In this document: positions 1 through 11,480 of the stretch, piece by piece
How positions within the stretch are numbered: the stretch's first letter is position 1
How the letters are laid out: every line of letters begins with the position of its first letter
Assembly (NCBI RefSeq): GCF_963678635.1
Contig: NC_087069.1
Location: forward strand, 49,681,892 to 49,745,891
Length of the DNA: 64,000 nucleotides
Source: Symsagittifera roscoffensis
Lineage: Eukaryota; Xenacoelomorpha; Acoela; Convolutidae
Reading direction: 5' to 3'
The notes under the pieces: model-generated
The model's database searches: none
What the model was told of the DNA's origin: nothing
What the model saw: the letters and a program-made list of their open reading frames with translations, nothing else
Translations under genes and position numbers: made by a program

Positions 1-2
1 AA

Positions 3-296
3 GGGTTGGATGGAGACAAGGAAGTCGAATCAGTGGTGATAACGGCAACGCCCCCAAGTAAAGACGTGCGGCCTCGCAAGAGGAAGAGAGAGGTGGAGGA
101 ATTGGGTAGTCCTTCAGCGGATGCAGTCTCGGAGAAAAACTTGAGAGAGACGGCCCCCATGGTTCTGGCACGATGGAAGACAGCAGCCTACAAGTGTAGC
201 TACGAACCAAGGAAACTGCTCGACGTAGAAAGAGAGATGGAGATCCCCACCAGCTCAACAACGGAAGAAGACTTCAAGCCTCAGAAGAAAAAATGA
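3..296 (+). CDS. ORF fragment 1 of decayed GC-rich coding block (left edge open)
   Basis: Open frame entering from the left edge of the window. There is no ATG at its apparent beginning (the first codons are GGG, TTG, GAT), so the true start lies outside. About 97 codons are visible. The product is charged and has a strong basic cluster, RPRKRKREVEE, near residue 22, which looks like a nuclear localisation signal. It ends in a lysine-rich tail at a TGA (294-296) that overlaps the ATG of the next frame (293-295) as ATGA. A run of six A residues (288-293) lies at this junction, and the next frame is minus one relative to this one. I do not recognise the family. The block's base composition (near 50% GC) is unlike the rest of the window, which suggests an inserted element or pseudogene. 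Confidence 0.45.
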   Translation, partial: GLDGDKEVESVVITATPPSKDVRPRKRKREVEELGSPSADAVSEKNLRETAPMVLARWKTAAYKCSYEPRKLLDVEREMEIPTSSTTEEDFKPQKKK

Positions 297-1171
297 AACG
301 AGGTTCGACGAGCGGGCAGACATGGGAAGTGGATGTCGGCAAAGAATTAGTCTCAAATGAACATCAGGCCACTGGGAAGCAAGTGACTAGTGATCCTCTT
401 GAGAATAATAAAACGAGGAACACCTCCCGACCGTGGTGGGTGGCCCTAGAAACATTGAAGGAATTGGAATACTGCCTAAAGAAGCTCGACAGTGGAGTGT
501 CACGCAAACGACGCAACTGGGCTACCCAGCAGAAGGCTGATATCAACAAATTGGAATTGGGGAGCCAACTAAAGAGAACTTGGCAGAACTTGTTGAGGGA
601 TCATTTTGAAGAGGCTATGAGAACATCCTCATCGGCATCGCCGTTGAGGGCGAATCCCTTCATTAGAACCGCAGGACAACTGATGTTTGCGTGGAGCCTG
701 GTGGGAATAGAGTTAGAGGCACTGACTTCGTACGATAAGTTGAAATTGGGAGGAAAAAATCTACAGGTGTATCAAGTGCTGCTGCAACACGTTGCTAGGG
801 ATATCTCAGGCTTGAGTCTGGCAAGGAGGAAAGATGCTACCTGTTTCTTGAGGTGGATAATGTCGATGATGAGTGATAGTACCATCCTAGCATGTCACCG
901 AAGAGCAATCGGAAGCAAGACGGTGGAGAGGAGAGTCTCAGCAGTCATCTTGAACGTATACCAGAGTATAAGGATAGAAAAGGAGGATGGTTTCAGGCAG
1001 TCTTTAGAGAGCCACAGGAAGTTAGATGAGATACGGAGATTCTACAACAAGAAGTTCGAGGAGAAACACGACCTACACCATAACTTGGCCTCGTCAGGAG
1101 AGTACTTGAAACCCAACAAAAATGGAGAGTACCAATATGGAGATAGACACTGTAGAGAGAGAGAAACCTAG
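293..1171 (+). CDS. ORF fragment 2 of decayed GC-rich coding block, 292 residues
   Basis: This is the longest open frame in the window, starting at an ATG that overlaps the previous stop. The sequence looks like real protein: mixed charged and hydrophobic segments, several predicted-looking helices (for example around the motif FIRTAGQLMFAWSLVG, near residue 123) and little low complexity. No signal peptide or clear membrane anchor is visible, and I see no catalytic motif and no known domain. Its last 16 codons overlap ORF 3 in the other frame. The strict alternation of frames along the block is more easily explained by indels in one ancestral reading frame than by separate genes. Endogenous viral or transposon origin is possible but not shown. 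Confidence 0.45.
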   Translation: MKRGSTSGQTWEVDVGKELVSNEHQATGKQVTSDPLENNKTRNTSRPWWVALETLKELEYCLKKLDSGVSRKRRNWATQQKADINKLELGSQLKRTWQNLLRDHFEEAMRTSSSASPLRANPFIRTAGQLMFAWSLVGIELEALTSYDKLKLGGKNLQVYQVLLQHVARDISGLSLARRKDATCFLRWIMSMMSDSTILACHRRAIGSKTVERRVSAVILNVYQSIRIEKEDGFRQSLESHRKLDEIRRFYNKKFEEKHDLHHNLASSGEYLKPNKNGEYQYGDRHCRERET

Positions 1172-1508
1172 CTTAGGTTTGATTCTTGAGAAGTCACCAG
1201 AAGTAATAAGTGTGCCGCGCTCAAGTAAAAGAGTCGAACTAAAGATGGGTAACGGGAATGGCATGTTGGTCACGAATCTGGGAGTGGTATGGAAATTGCT
1301 GAGGCCCTCCTGGTGTCCACATCCCCATACGAGCCTGATCGTGGAAGTCACGGAGCGAGTGAGACTAGCACCAGCAGAGGATGAAGATCTGGCGACGTTG
1401 AGTATAGTGCATAGACTGATCCTGCCTCAGGTGAAGGAGTCAAGTGAAGTGACGTGTAGTCTAGGGTCGGTGACATCACCGAAAGGGAGAAGAGTGAAAT
1501 ACAGATAG
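1122..1508 (+). CDS. ORF fragment 3 of decayed GC-rich coding block, 128 residues
   Basis: Plus-strand frame back in the register of ORF 1, starting at ATG 1122 inside the end of ORF 2. The product has a central segment with hydrophobic and aromatic residues (GMLVTNLGVVWKLLRPSW, near residue 47) and then charged stretches. It ends at a TAG at 1506-1508. The next frame (ORF 4) is already open from about 1460, so the two registers overlap by nearly 50 bases. This fits a frameshift between 1460 and 1508. No family recognised. Confidence 0.4.
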   Translation: MESTNMEIDTVEREKPSLGLILEKSPEVISVPRSSKRVELKMGNGNGMLVTNLGVVWKLLRPSWCPHPHTSLIVEVTERVRLAPAEDEDLATLSIVHRLILPQVKESSEVTCSLGSVTSPKGRRVKYR

Positions 1509-2341
1509 TGGCTGAGTGTTACGCGAGTACCTTGGTGAACCTAGCAACAGCTCTGGGATTATTCTCAAGAATATGCAGTCTCCAGTCACTGGAGAGGCTA
1601 GAGTCAGAACACCACTTGGTGACCGCGTTGAGCGTGGAGTCATGGCCCGGGGTGTTGCAAGTGACCCAGAAACACATCAAGAGCTGGAAGGATGGACTTG
1701 AAAGGGAAATGGGATTTCCCATGAGCGAAGCCTATGGTCTGCCTCTAAATGCGAAGTCCTTAGTGGGGTCAGTGATGGCCAACCTATGTGGCAGCCACTG
1801 TCCATTACACATGGCGATGGTGGAAGTATCCAGCCAAAGGGTATTGATAGACAAAGCCTTCTCAGTGCCCAAATGCGTAAGACTGGCTCGGATGTCGCAT
1901 CACTCACACAAGCTGTTGAGCAAGATCCGAGAGACAGTGCCGAAAGAACAGAGGGACGACTTGAGTGAAATCTGGGGGGAAGAACTTTTGGGTTTGGAGG
2001 GTGAAAACACAAGTGACCACGAGAGACAAAACGTGATCGGGAAGCCCATGGTTGGTGCTCCAAACCTGGAAGAGATCTACGCGATACACGAGAAAATGAT
2101 GGAACTTGAGCCTCTTCTAGAAGCCTCGGGAGAACGCAATCTTAGGAGCATCGACCTCACACATGGGGATTGTCCATGCCACTGTCTGGCGCAAACAGTG
2201 TGGTATCCGGATCACGCCAATCTCTGACTGATCTGGGATGTGGAGGAAATCAGGTCGTTGGGACTGCCCGATCATCAGCAGAAGGTGACCATCTTGACCA
2301 TCTTGGTTGGTGAGGACGATGCTGGCCCTACGATGGATTGA
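1460..2341 (+). pseudogene. ORF fragment 4 of decayed GC-rich coding block, with in-frame TGA
   Basis: The frame is open from 1460. The first start-like codon near the junction is a GTG at 1508, not an ATG, which argues against an independent gene. It runs 240 codons from 1508 to a TGA at 2225-2227. Past that TGA the same frame continues with protein-like sequence (LIWDVEEIRSLGLPDHQQK) to a second TGA at 2339. Cys and His residues cluster in two places (CGSHCPLH near residue 93 and HGDCPCHC near 219), so a metal site is conceivable, but the spacing matches nothing I know. The 3' end overlaps fragment 5 in another frame by about 30 bases. Read as part of one broken coding region. Confidence 0.4.
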
Positions 2342-2657
2342 AGAAAATGTAGCAAAGTATCGGGAATCGAAGACGCCAACGGCAGAAACGATTCACGCTA
2401 TAGATAACATCAGGAGACTTGAGTTGTTTGAGACCGCATGCAAGGTGTTCGCCATACCAATGGAAGTCAGACACGTAGGGAGCCGCATAAATTTCTTTCC
2501 TTGGTTTCGCGCGACGTTAACGTCCTGGTTATACATGGTAACGAAGGATCATATGAGGAAATATCAAAAGGAATATCGACAGTTCCAGGCCGAGATAGGA
2601 CCGGAGGCCTTCAAGAGACCTCTGCTGACCCATCGAAATGCGATCACGACGGGGTGA
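2307..2657 (+). pseudogene. ORF fragment 5 of decayed GC-rich coding block
   Basis: Plus-strand frame in the register of ORFs 1 and 3. The likely ATG is at 2319, since 2307 is not ATG. The predicted product is helical and charged, with motifs such as LALRWIEENVAKYRES and a Trp/Tyr-rich stretch (FFPWFRATLTSWLYM). It ends at a TGA (2655-2657). The same frame reopens immediately downstream as fragment 6, so this TGA is probably a nonsense mutation. No known family. Confidence 0.4.
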
Positions 2658-2966
2658 AAAAGAGTGGGTAGAGTATCCAGGAACAACACCAGAGCGAGGG
2701 AGTCGATACTAGAGGAAGACCTGGCGAAGAATGTAAGCCTGAGTCTTCACAATTCCTTCTATTTGAACCGAGAGTCGAAGGTGAAGAGTTTACCAAATCA
2801 AGCAAAGAGATTGCAGGAGCAAAGGGAGTGGATGCGATCCTATGAACAGCTGAAGGTTTGGGAGGAGATCGTGATCAGCTCCGATGATGAAGAGGCACTA
2901 TTGAAACAGATCACAGTGTCAAACATATCTGGGTCTGGTACCTCGAAGGCGAAGAACACGAGGTGA
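2658..2966 (+). pseudogene. ORF fragment 6, C-terminal part of decayed coding block
   Basis: In-frame continuation of fragment 5 after the TGA at 2655. It is a charged, Lys/Arg- and Glu-rich tail with an acidic motif (ISSDDEEALLKQ) near the end and a stop at 2964-2966. Shortly downstream (about 3027-3053) an inverted repeat with arms GGTGAAC and GTTCACC could form a hairpin. The high-GC block ends close to there, so 3050 is a plausible right boundary of the inserted or decayed unit. Confidence 0.4.
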
Positions 2967-3053
2967 GCCGGTGGCTCAAAAGGGAACTCTAGAGTCTTGA
3001 GTCTTGAGAGGGAAGGGGCTCGAGGGTGAACTCGGAGGAAACTGGGTTCACCA

Positions 3054-3394
3054 AAAAGAAATTTTAACAAATGAGATATTGTTATTAGTATGCTATATCT
3101 ATTATATAAATCAAAATGCTGCATGACAATTTCCTGATTGAATAGGACAAAAGGAATTTTAAATCACTACTTAAAAAGCGAGAATTCACAGGTGCAGGTG
3201 TGTGCAGATTTTGATTGCTGTTTAGCGATAGTGTGAAAATTTTACATGTTTGTGAATTTTGGGGTGTAGATAAACTTAAGTCTGCTGCAAACATCTGTAA
3301 ATGACCACTGGCACTGTATCTTGAGTGGCACTCGGGTTTCTGGGGATTCACTGACAGAGGCAGCACGCGATGAGGACAACGATCTTGAGTCCGG
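3054..3394. other. No gene seen
   Basis: AT-rich sequence between the decayed coding block and the inverted-repeat element. I see no convincing ORF or motif in it. Confidence 0.5.
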
Positions 3395-5275
3395 GGAGTA
3401 TGTGCCAGTCGGTCATATCTGGAAGTTTGACCTTGAGGGACACGAATATACGTGATTTTGGAGTGCAGTTTTATTTTTCAAAATTTTGAATGGAGCCTGT
3501 CATGCTCAGTTTTCTCGCGACAACTGAAAACATAAAATGAAAAATCAGAGCGACCGAATTAACAATTGCGGGAAAGTTGTCAAATATATACAGTGGGAAA
3601 TCGCTATTCGCAATTTCCATCATAGAAAACGAGAGTAGAGCTGTCCTATCTGATATAGGAGACCAAGCGAACAAAAGAGCAGAGCCAAAATCAACTGGAC
3701 CAGTGTGAACCTTCAACGAAAGGGCGGACAAGTGAACTCTCGCAACGGTTCAGAGTAAAAACTATATTCTTGAGTTAAAACCTACTTCCCTTGATCGGGA
3801 CTCATCATTAGAAAACTTCGTTTGATTATATTTATGCCGGAGTCGTTAATTAAATCAATTACTCTGTGTCTCAAGCGTGCTGCTATATGGGTACTAAATT
3901 TAGTTTTCTCGAGTGTGTTTTATGATTGTTATGTTGAGATACGGCGAGTTTTAGATTGATCCATCTGAAATGAATCAAAGTTCCACCGTCTAATAAAAAG
4001 TAACTCAACGGATTCTTCCGACCCTGTTTTTAGCGGCGTTCGTGTATTTTGGGTATTTTGAGATCTAAGTATGGGAAAGTTTTTATTTTCTAGAGTGGGG
4101 GTGGATATTTTGGTAATAGCCTTTAAGCTGTAACGGGTTCTAGTCTCTTGTCACAAGCGAACCGAATTGGCTCGGACCGTTTTTGAGGTAGAAAAACACA
4201 AGAGATAGTGTCCCTGACTCTTGAGCCATTGGTTATAGGGCCTATTGTTTTTAAGCCTCATATGTGACCGAAGTAGGCGACTGTTACACATCGTCTTAAA
4301 ATGAATTCAGATGTTAAATAAATTCAATTCAAGACATATCCGGGAAGCTAAAAGTTTATATAAAAAGATTCAAGCTCCAGTCCCGAGACCCCTCCGGATT
4401 CTTGAATCCGGGGAAATAACAACCTTATCTTCCTTCCGGAGGGCTGCTTTTCCACCCTTCACCGTTGTTGTGAACGGCCTTGCAACGATTAGCGACACAG
4501 TCGTTGCAACTCGGAACGGTATCTGCTAGCTAACTCTGATGTTTTCTTCGATTGCGATATTCTATTTTCTAGTAGTTATCTTCGTCGCAACTATTGTTGT
4601 TCTGATTTTTTCTGGTTTCTTTCCAAATTGGCGCTTTTTGCCGTTTCTCGGAAGTGCGACTTCTCAATTCGAATTTTTAAAATTTCCAAATACCAGAAAA
4701 TCTTGACCCTCACTATTTGACTAATCGTCCCAATAATGTCACTAATCTCTCAAAACTGTCAATTCGGAAGGTTAGCTGCTAACAATTCGAAATCGCCGAA
4801 TCTGCATTTTCGTTCATTTTGGTTGAATGTCACAAGAATAAACGTGGAATTATGTTTGATTCAATAAGTTCTAATCGAACAAGTTCTAGCTTGAAAATTG
4901 AGTTTTTGGTCTGGACCATTGGGAGACTTCGATTGTCTACCTTTCCACTGAAGGCTCACTCTGGTCCAACTGAATATCGATATTCTTTAGCTCGCGATTA
5001 CTTTCTGTCTCCTGTCACGAATAAGACAGCTCTACTCTCTTCAAATTAGCTATCGGAAATTGCGAATAGCATTTTCCCGCTGCTAAATTTGACCACTTTC
5101 CCACGATTATAATTCGGTCGTTCTGTTCTTGTATTTCTGAGATTTTCAGTTTTCGCGAGAAAGTTGAGCATGACAGGCTCAATTCGAATTTTTGAAAGAT
5201 CCACCCCAAAATTACGTTGTCCGTATTCCTCAAGGTCAAACTTCCAAATATGACAGACTGGTACAGCACTTTTGA
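3395..5275. repeat. Element with diverged inverted arms (about 3395-3800 and 4870-5275)
   Basis: The sequence from about 3395 to 3800 reappears in reverse complement from about 5275 down to 4870. Shared landmarks are the gtttgaccttga string (3425 versus 5230), gagcctgtcatgctca (3490 versus 5170), gctattcgcaatttcc (3603 versus 5060) and gtagagctgtc (3634 versus 5026). By eye the arms are roughly 75% identical. The 1.1 kb between them shows no transposase-like ORF. This fits an old non-autonomous DNA transposon with long inverted termini, or two oppositely oriented copies of one repeat. The short ORFs at 3471-3731, 4819-5049 and 5015-5324 are by-products of the arms. Confidence 0.65.
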
Positions 5276-5289
5276 GTTCAATTGAAATG

Positions 5290-5610
5290 CATCTGCCGTA
5301 AGTGGCGTAAATAGCCTTCTCCAACGTCGAAATGGCGCGACAAAAGGTGAACGATTTCTAGCTTCGAAATTGGAAATTATTTTTAAGGTTTCCCATCGGA
5401 ATTAAAACTTTACCTTCTGATCCAGTTTTCTCAAGTTGGGTTGATGTTAACAAAAAAGCGCCAATTATAAATTATTCTAGAAATTAAAAGAGCATAAAAG
5501 GCATCAATTTTTTTCTCAGAAATTTCCCTTGTTGAGATTTTTTCAAGAAAGTCAGTTTTTTGTTTACTTGTATTCATTATTTTTTTCCAATCGATTGACT
5601 ATGCTCTGAA
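5290..5610 (+). repeat. Copy 1 of dispersed hairpin repeat family
   Basis: This copy shares with the others the order: aacgatttctagcttcgaaattgg, then ctgatccagttttctcaagt, then a segment ending in aggcatc, then a T-rich stretch, then tttacttgtattcatta and a short inverted repeat CAATCGATTG (5588-5597). The same order occurs at 18.4 kb. The internal TCACG/CGTGA hairpin found in some copies is not present here. Confidence 0.6.
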
Positions 5611-8600
5611 TTTCCAGCAGAATAAAAAAATCAATTGTTCCAGTTTTCTGTAAATGTGATATTCTTAAAGAAAGCCAATTAAACAGTGTTTCTTGACGTG
5701 ATATGTTTATTCTAAGAGCTTTAACGAGATATTTGTTCTTCGAAATTCGAAAATTAAAGTGTTCAAAAATATCCCTTTTTACTTTTTGGTGCCCTTGTTC
5801 TTTAACATTTTTGCAACCGTATTTTGGCGATGCTCTCATAATACCTTAAAATAGTGTTTGCTACCTTTGAACAGCTATATCCGGTCTAGCATTGCATATC
5901 CCTTAAAAATCAAACAAAACAGAGAAAACAATAAAGTGCTTGTGCTCTTCCCTGGTAATGGAAATAAAGGTAATATGGTTGGTCAAGTCAGAAGCGAAGA
6001 TGTACGCGGCATGGGATTGTATACATGTAATAGTATTTGGTTACGAAGCAAAAAGAAGACAACTCATAAAGTAGACACCTGATAAAGTCGACAACTACTA
6101 TATCAACCAATCAGAATCGGGAACAGGAAGCAAACTTAGGTAATGAATATTTTTTTGATTATTTATTTGTTAAGTTGGCTTTCTGTTCTCGATTCTTATA
6201 GGATAATAATATAGTATTGTCTACTTTTTAACCGGTATGAAATATAGGTTGTCTAATTTTTGACCGCACTCCATAGTATTTCCTTCCACCTTATTCACTG
6301 ATCTCTATTTCTATAAAAAGTGATTTGCTTTTCTCTGCAAACGTGGATGAGAATTCATCAGTGTATAGGTAAAAGAAGGGAATTGAAGCAACGTAAGTAA
6401 AGTAAAAATAAATCCTTCAGCTAAATTAGAATTTCATTTTGTGCCATCCTTGCATGTCGTGCTTGCTTTTTCAATTCTATACACTTATTGTACTTGTGCG
6501 TTCTCGTTGCAACGGAGTTATATTCAGTTTTACTATTTAAGAAATGAAAAAAAGTCGCGCGTTTTTATAACGCACGTGAATTGTAGTGTGTTTTGGGCTC
6601 TAAAATGTTAAATTACGTGCGTTGTGGTATACATATTTTCATATACTGTTGTTGTAAATGAATTGAAAACTGAGACTAAATTGTACTGTAACACAAGAAC
6701 CAAATTGTGCCGCATACTGAGTCGAATGTTTTGAGTCTTAATTTTTCATTTTTTTTCAGCTGTTACCAAGAATTTACATACAACTCTTCGTTATTGCTAG
6801 CGAATGTTCTTACGTGAGTACAATATGAACAAAAATAGACTGATTGTTTAAAACAACGAACGGTTTGTAGTATTTATCCACTGACGGTTAACCATTTTCT
6901 TTCTTTGCTAAATTCTTCGATTACTTATTACACGACGTGAATTCTAAATCGTACGGCAAAATTTAATCGTGAGCTCAAAGTTGGTATTGTTAAATGGCTT
7001 GGATCTGAACTTTGTGAAACTGAATTATTTTCGTTGCTTTACTTGATTTTCGTAAATGTATCGGCAAAATTAACATGTAGACAAACGCAAAGCTTGTTTG
7101 AATTCATACGCTAGTTTTACTACTATATTTTACTCATTGGAGTTTGAATATCCATAGAATTGTTAAATATTGAAACAAATATCAAATGTTCGAGGTGACC
7201 GCAAACCCTGATTTCAATTCATTTTGAACTCTCTATTCCCAGTTTTTAGCTTTCATTAAACATTTACCAAGAAAATCCAGGCTCCTTGGTTCCTGGTTTT
7301 GTTTTTTTTACCTATTTCCATTAAAACTTCTGGTCATTACTTTCGTGTTTGTTTTAATTTGTTTACAGAATTCCTTCGAGCTCAAATCCTGTATTTAAAT
7401 GAGAGTTGAGCTACAGAAATGTAATTCATATTGGAATTGGATCAAGACAAAATTGTTTTATATTACAACGTAAAGAACGCAGAATTTCCTAACATTGTGT
7501 TATTTGCAGACCTCCCGCTTTATGCTGTAGTAGGCAACTGCTGCGGAATCCCCAGACAATTTACTCCTTTATTCGTTCGAGAACTTATTATTATTTCCCT
7601 TTACCTTCCTTATTCCTTTTCTAACAGTTATTTCGACTGTATTTGTTATCTACATTTTACAACAGTTTATACTATAACTGTCTGTCTAACATAAGTGTTG
7701 CATTTACACTTTGAAGACTTTCGTAAGAAATTCCGTCGATCTTTTAAATTAAAGTTGGTTGAACAGATTTTGAAGTAGAACTGAACATTTTGCTTTCATG
7801 AATAGAAAAGCATGTTCTAATTTGACGTCAAATTAGTTCATACATATTCTAGAAGTGATCAAAATTTGAATGCAAGAAAGAAATTGAGTTGATCAAAATT
7901 TTGATGACTTTTTTCCACGTTAAGTCAAATCAACTTTTCATTTACGATTTCTGCCGAATATTCAATGCAAACTTGCTCCAATTGATTGACTGATTATGAA
8001 GAAAGACATTTACAAGGTGAGTTCAGTTTTATTATTTTTACTGGTAGCTTGCATCCTAAAGCACGACAAAAAGTTTTCTGGGAGACGATCATTATCCTTA
8101 ATGACAAAAGATTTAATCGGTTTGATTGAAAACAAATAGTGAACATGATTCAAAGAGCGCAAAAAAAAACAAAAATAGACAAAAGATCTTTTTTGGGGGT
8201 CGCCGTTTGATTTTTAGAAATGCGCTCGCTGAGATTGAGATTTGAAGAAAGCCATGGTCAACACAATTTTAATAAAAAGTTACAGGAAATAATTTGGATC
8301 GAAAGTTTTGTTAACGTTTGACAAATTCAACCACGTTCGCTGTCAACCGATCTTAAAAAATCTCCAAAATTTTTGTAAAAACGAAATGGATGCTTTTGAC
8401 GGCACAACACTGTTCATTAAAAAATGAAATGGTTATATGGGATTTTTCAAATATGCAAAATAAAATGGCTCAGGGACAAGCGGATCAGATTCATCCTCCC
8501 AAGTTTTAAGCTTTACTTAAGTTTGATGCATTATTGACGAACTCATTGACATATTTTGAAGTCACTTAACGTCGAACAATGCCTAATTAACCATTACATT

Positions 8601-10785
8601 TAGCAACACCGCAAAAGACGAAAAGGCATTAGTAATTGCGCTTGCGATTAGCAAGCGTTTTTAAATTAAAAACATCTCAAGTGTCCTACCGTACGACCAA
8701 TATACTTGAGAAAGAAAGTAACGCACAAAAAAATTTATGGGACCGTTTTAGTTTTTCTTTCGGAAACTTGGTTTTCTGCCTGTGAAAACACCAGTTTTTT
8801 TAAACAAAAATAGTTGTTTGATCGCATTTTAAATACCAAAGTTTGAATATTTGAACACCAGATGTGAAATTTATTAAATTTGAAATTTGTTATTCAAGTT
8901 ATAAAGTTTGTGCATGAAAATTTAGAATATTTTCCCCATATTTGCAATTTTCTGAAAAAAAAATTGGTTTCACCAATATCAGTAACAGACAATCAGTTTT
9001 TAAGTGACCTATTTCTAAATTGGGCGAATATCATCTGAGAAAAAACTAAGATCGTAATTACATCAATCAATTAAGTTTATAAAAGCGTTTTTCTAATTGC
9101 TGAGGTGTTTGATTTTTTCTTCAGTGTAGCTTTTTGTATGTAAACAACTTGTTTAAAAATCACTGAATTGTTTTTTCACCTGTTTCCTTAAGTCTGATAT
9201 TTCGTCAACCAACAGAGTTATTGTGAAAATGTATATATTCAGAATACCCAATCTTTTCGAAATTAGTTTTTTGTTTGTAAATTTAACAACTCTTTATTTA
9301 TATAGAAGGTTTATTCGGCTTGAACGGCTATGACATATAATATATCTGTTTAATGACCTGAATTTACGTCATTTGAAAGGGGAATTAAAGTTTCCCATGC
9401 GTATATAAGCTTCGAGGAGACTCAAAAGTTTAAGGCAAATTTTTATTTAAGGCAAATTTTTAATGACATTGTTTGGCTGAACATATGTGCCAAATATTAT
9501 TGACCTCGTATTTTGCGTTTCAATGTTTATTCTAGCTATTAATTGTGATTTTTGAAGTGTATTCCCCGAAGTGAACACCATTCGAGACAAACTGAGTTTT
9601 TGCTGTTCGCAATTTACAGTAGTTGCATTTAGTGTTCGCAATTTACTTGCGCTGTTTGTAGTTTTAGTAACCTTGACTTCGTGTATTCTTTTTTGTTGTT
9701 TTTTTTTCGCTCAAAAGCTTTATGCTGCCCAAATGGTTTCGGTTTATCTTTTATCGGCATAGTGACCTGATTTTGAGCTGCAAATTTTAATTTGAGCTAA
9801 TAAATGCACAAAATGCTAAGAATCTTAATGGAAGTTATAGTTCAATTTTTCTCATAACATCAATTTTTTTCGGCTGTTCTTTTGCTGTTCTTTCTTTCTG
9901 CTTGGTAGGTTTTAGCCAAAATTTTATCTGAAGTGTACGTGTGTGTTTTTGAGATTGAGGGGGACTTAATAAATTTTTTTGGCTCTAAATTTTTTTTGAA
10001 TTTTTTTTCGGCTTCTTTTTTTTGGCTTAAAAAGTTGCCGCCAATAATATTATCATATGAATGACCTCATCTTGTTTGATTTGACGAGCATATGAAATTT
10101 TGTGAAATGGTGTCCAAAATTAATCAAACGGTGAAATTAAGTAAAAATGTACTTAATGCTATATTCCTAATAAAAATTTTGCGAATTTTGTTTATCTAAT
10201 GAGAGGAGTTCAATATCTCCGATTTATTTTTTTTTGCCGTTTGAATTGAGTCATGCGATAAAAACTGGTCAAAATGGGTTGTTGTTACATTGTAGCTTCA
10301 AATGTTTTCCCAAAAATGGACATCATACCAGACAAATTGAGCTCAACTGAAAAAACTTTTTGCAGCTATAGTTTGTTTGAGTAATTTAAAGTGATGGTAC
10401 ATATAGGCCGTTTTAGGAGGCGTTTCTTCTAGCGCGCGCTCCTGCCTAGAAATCAATTGATATTGGTGTCAAAGGGTGCTTAACAAATGTTTCCGGGTTG
10501 GTCAGCCAGAAATGGTTCTCATGAAATTGTACCAAAGGAGGTACCAGAAGAAAATTCAAGACCATGTTTTAACTTCTTTTCTAGTATATATTTAAATGCG
10601 GGCTTCACTGTCTGACCATTTAAAAGCTTTTTTCAACTTATCATTCGGGCATGTTTAACGAAAAAGTTTTTTCAATTTAAGCTATATCGTATATTGCAAT
10701 GGTAAAGAATTTTTTCGCTTTTGCAGTTTGAACTCAGTGTTTATTTCACCTAGTATATAGTAACTAGTCGATAGTGAGATGTTGT
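5611..10785. other. Long AT-rich stretch, no gene recognised
   Basis: About 5.2 kb of low-GC sequence with only short chance ORFs (for example 5858-6082, 7431-7694, 9571-9762), none with coding-like composition or a recognisable domain. I looked for the first PHD-finger exon expected upstream of the AF10-like exons and did not find it. Poly-T and poly-A runs are common. It is probably intron or intergenic DNA. Confidence 0.5.
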
Positions 10786-11480
10786 AAGTTTTCTCCCAGG
10801 GGTCGCAATATTGTCTGCGAATCCTTTTCTTTTCGAAATGAGACTCAGGGTACTCTCATGGGTCGCATGTCTTGCCTCCAAATGTGAATGCGCGAGTGCT
10901 TTTAGTTTCCGAGATATGACGTTTTTTTATGATTTTTTTTCGAACTTTTCAGAAAACGTAGATTTAATAAACTCCACTAAGTTTGATTTTCACAGCCCTG
11001 TAGTTGGGTGTTGTCAGGGTAATCTTAGGGTTTGCAGTATTTACCTCCAAATGTTCCCAGATATGACGTTTTTTTTCTAAAATTTTCAGAAAATTTTCCA
11101 AAAGAAATCATTTAATATACTAAACAGAATTTGAAGTGTCCAACCATGTTTTTAGGTACTCGGAGAGTACTCTCAGGGGTTGCAAAGTTTTTCTCCGATT
11201 TTGGTTACTCAAATGCTTTTAATTTCCGAGATCTGACGTTTTTCATGTTTTTTTTTTGCGAAATTTTCATGAAATTCTATAATTAATAAACTTCTCAAAA
11301 TTCGGAATGATGAGAAGTTTGAAATTGTCGAGCATTTAATGGAGTGCTGTCAGCGTATTCCAATTAGTTGCAGACGTAACTTTCATCCTAATTTAATGGC
11401 CCAATTTTTTTGAAGCTTTCAAGTTTCACGTTTTTCATATTTCAAGAATTTTCATAAAAAGAATTAAACTAAGAGTCGGT
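10786..11480 (+). repeat. Diverged tandem repeat, unit roughly 150-200 bp
   Basis: A recurring order of motifs appears several times: a ctctcaggggt(c/t)gcaa-type string (near 10796, 10853 and 11172), then tccgaga(t/c)(a/c)tgacgttttt (near 10908, 11055 and 11227), then gaaattttcagaaaa, then (t)taataaac(t/c)tc (near 10964 and 11285). Units are unequal in length and diverged. No coding potential. Confidence 0.6.

Noticed and set aside
7431-7694. ORF with two adjacent Cys in GNCCGIP considered as the missing first PHD exon.
   Set aside because: No PHD ligand spacing or family residues (WAENPLVYCDG-type) and poor splice borders.
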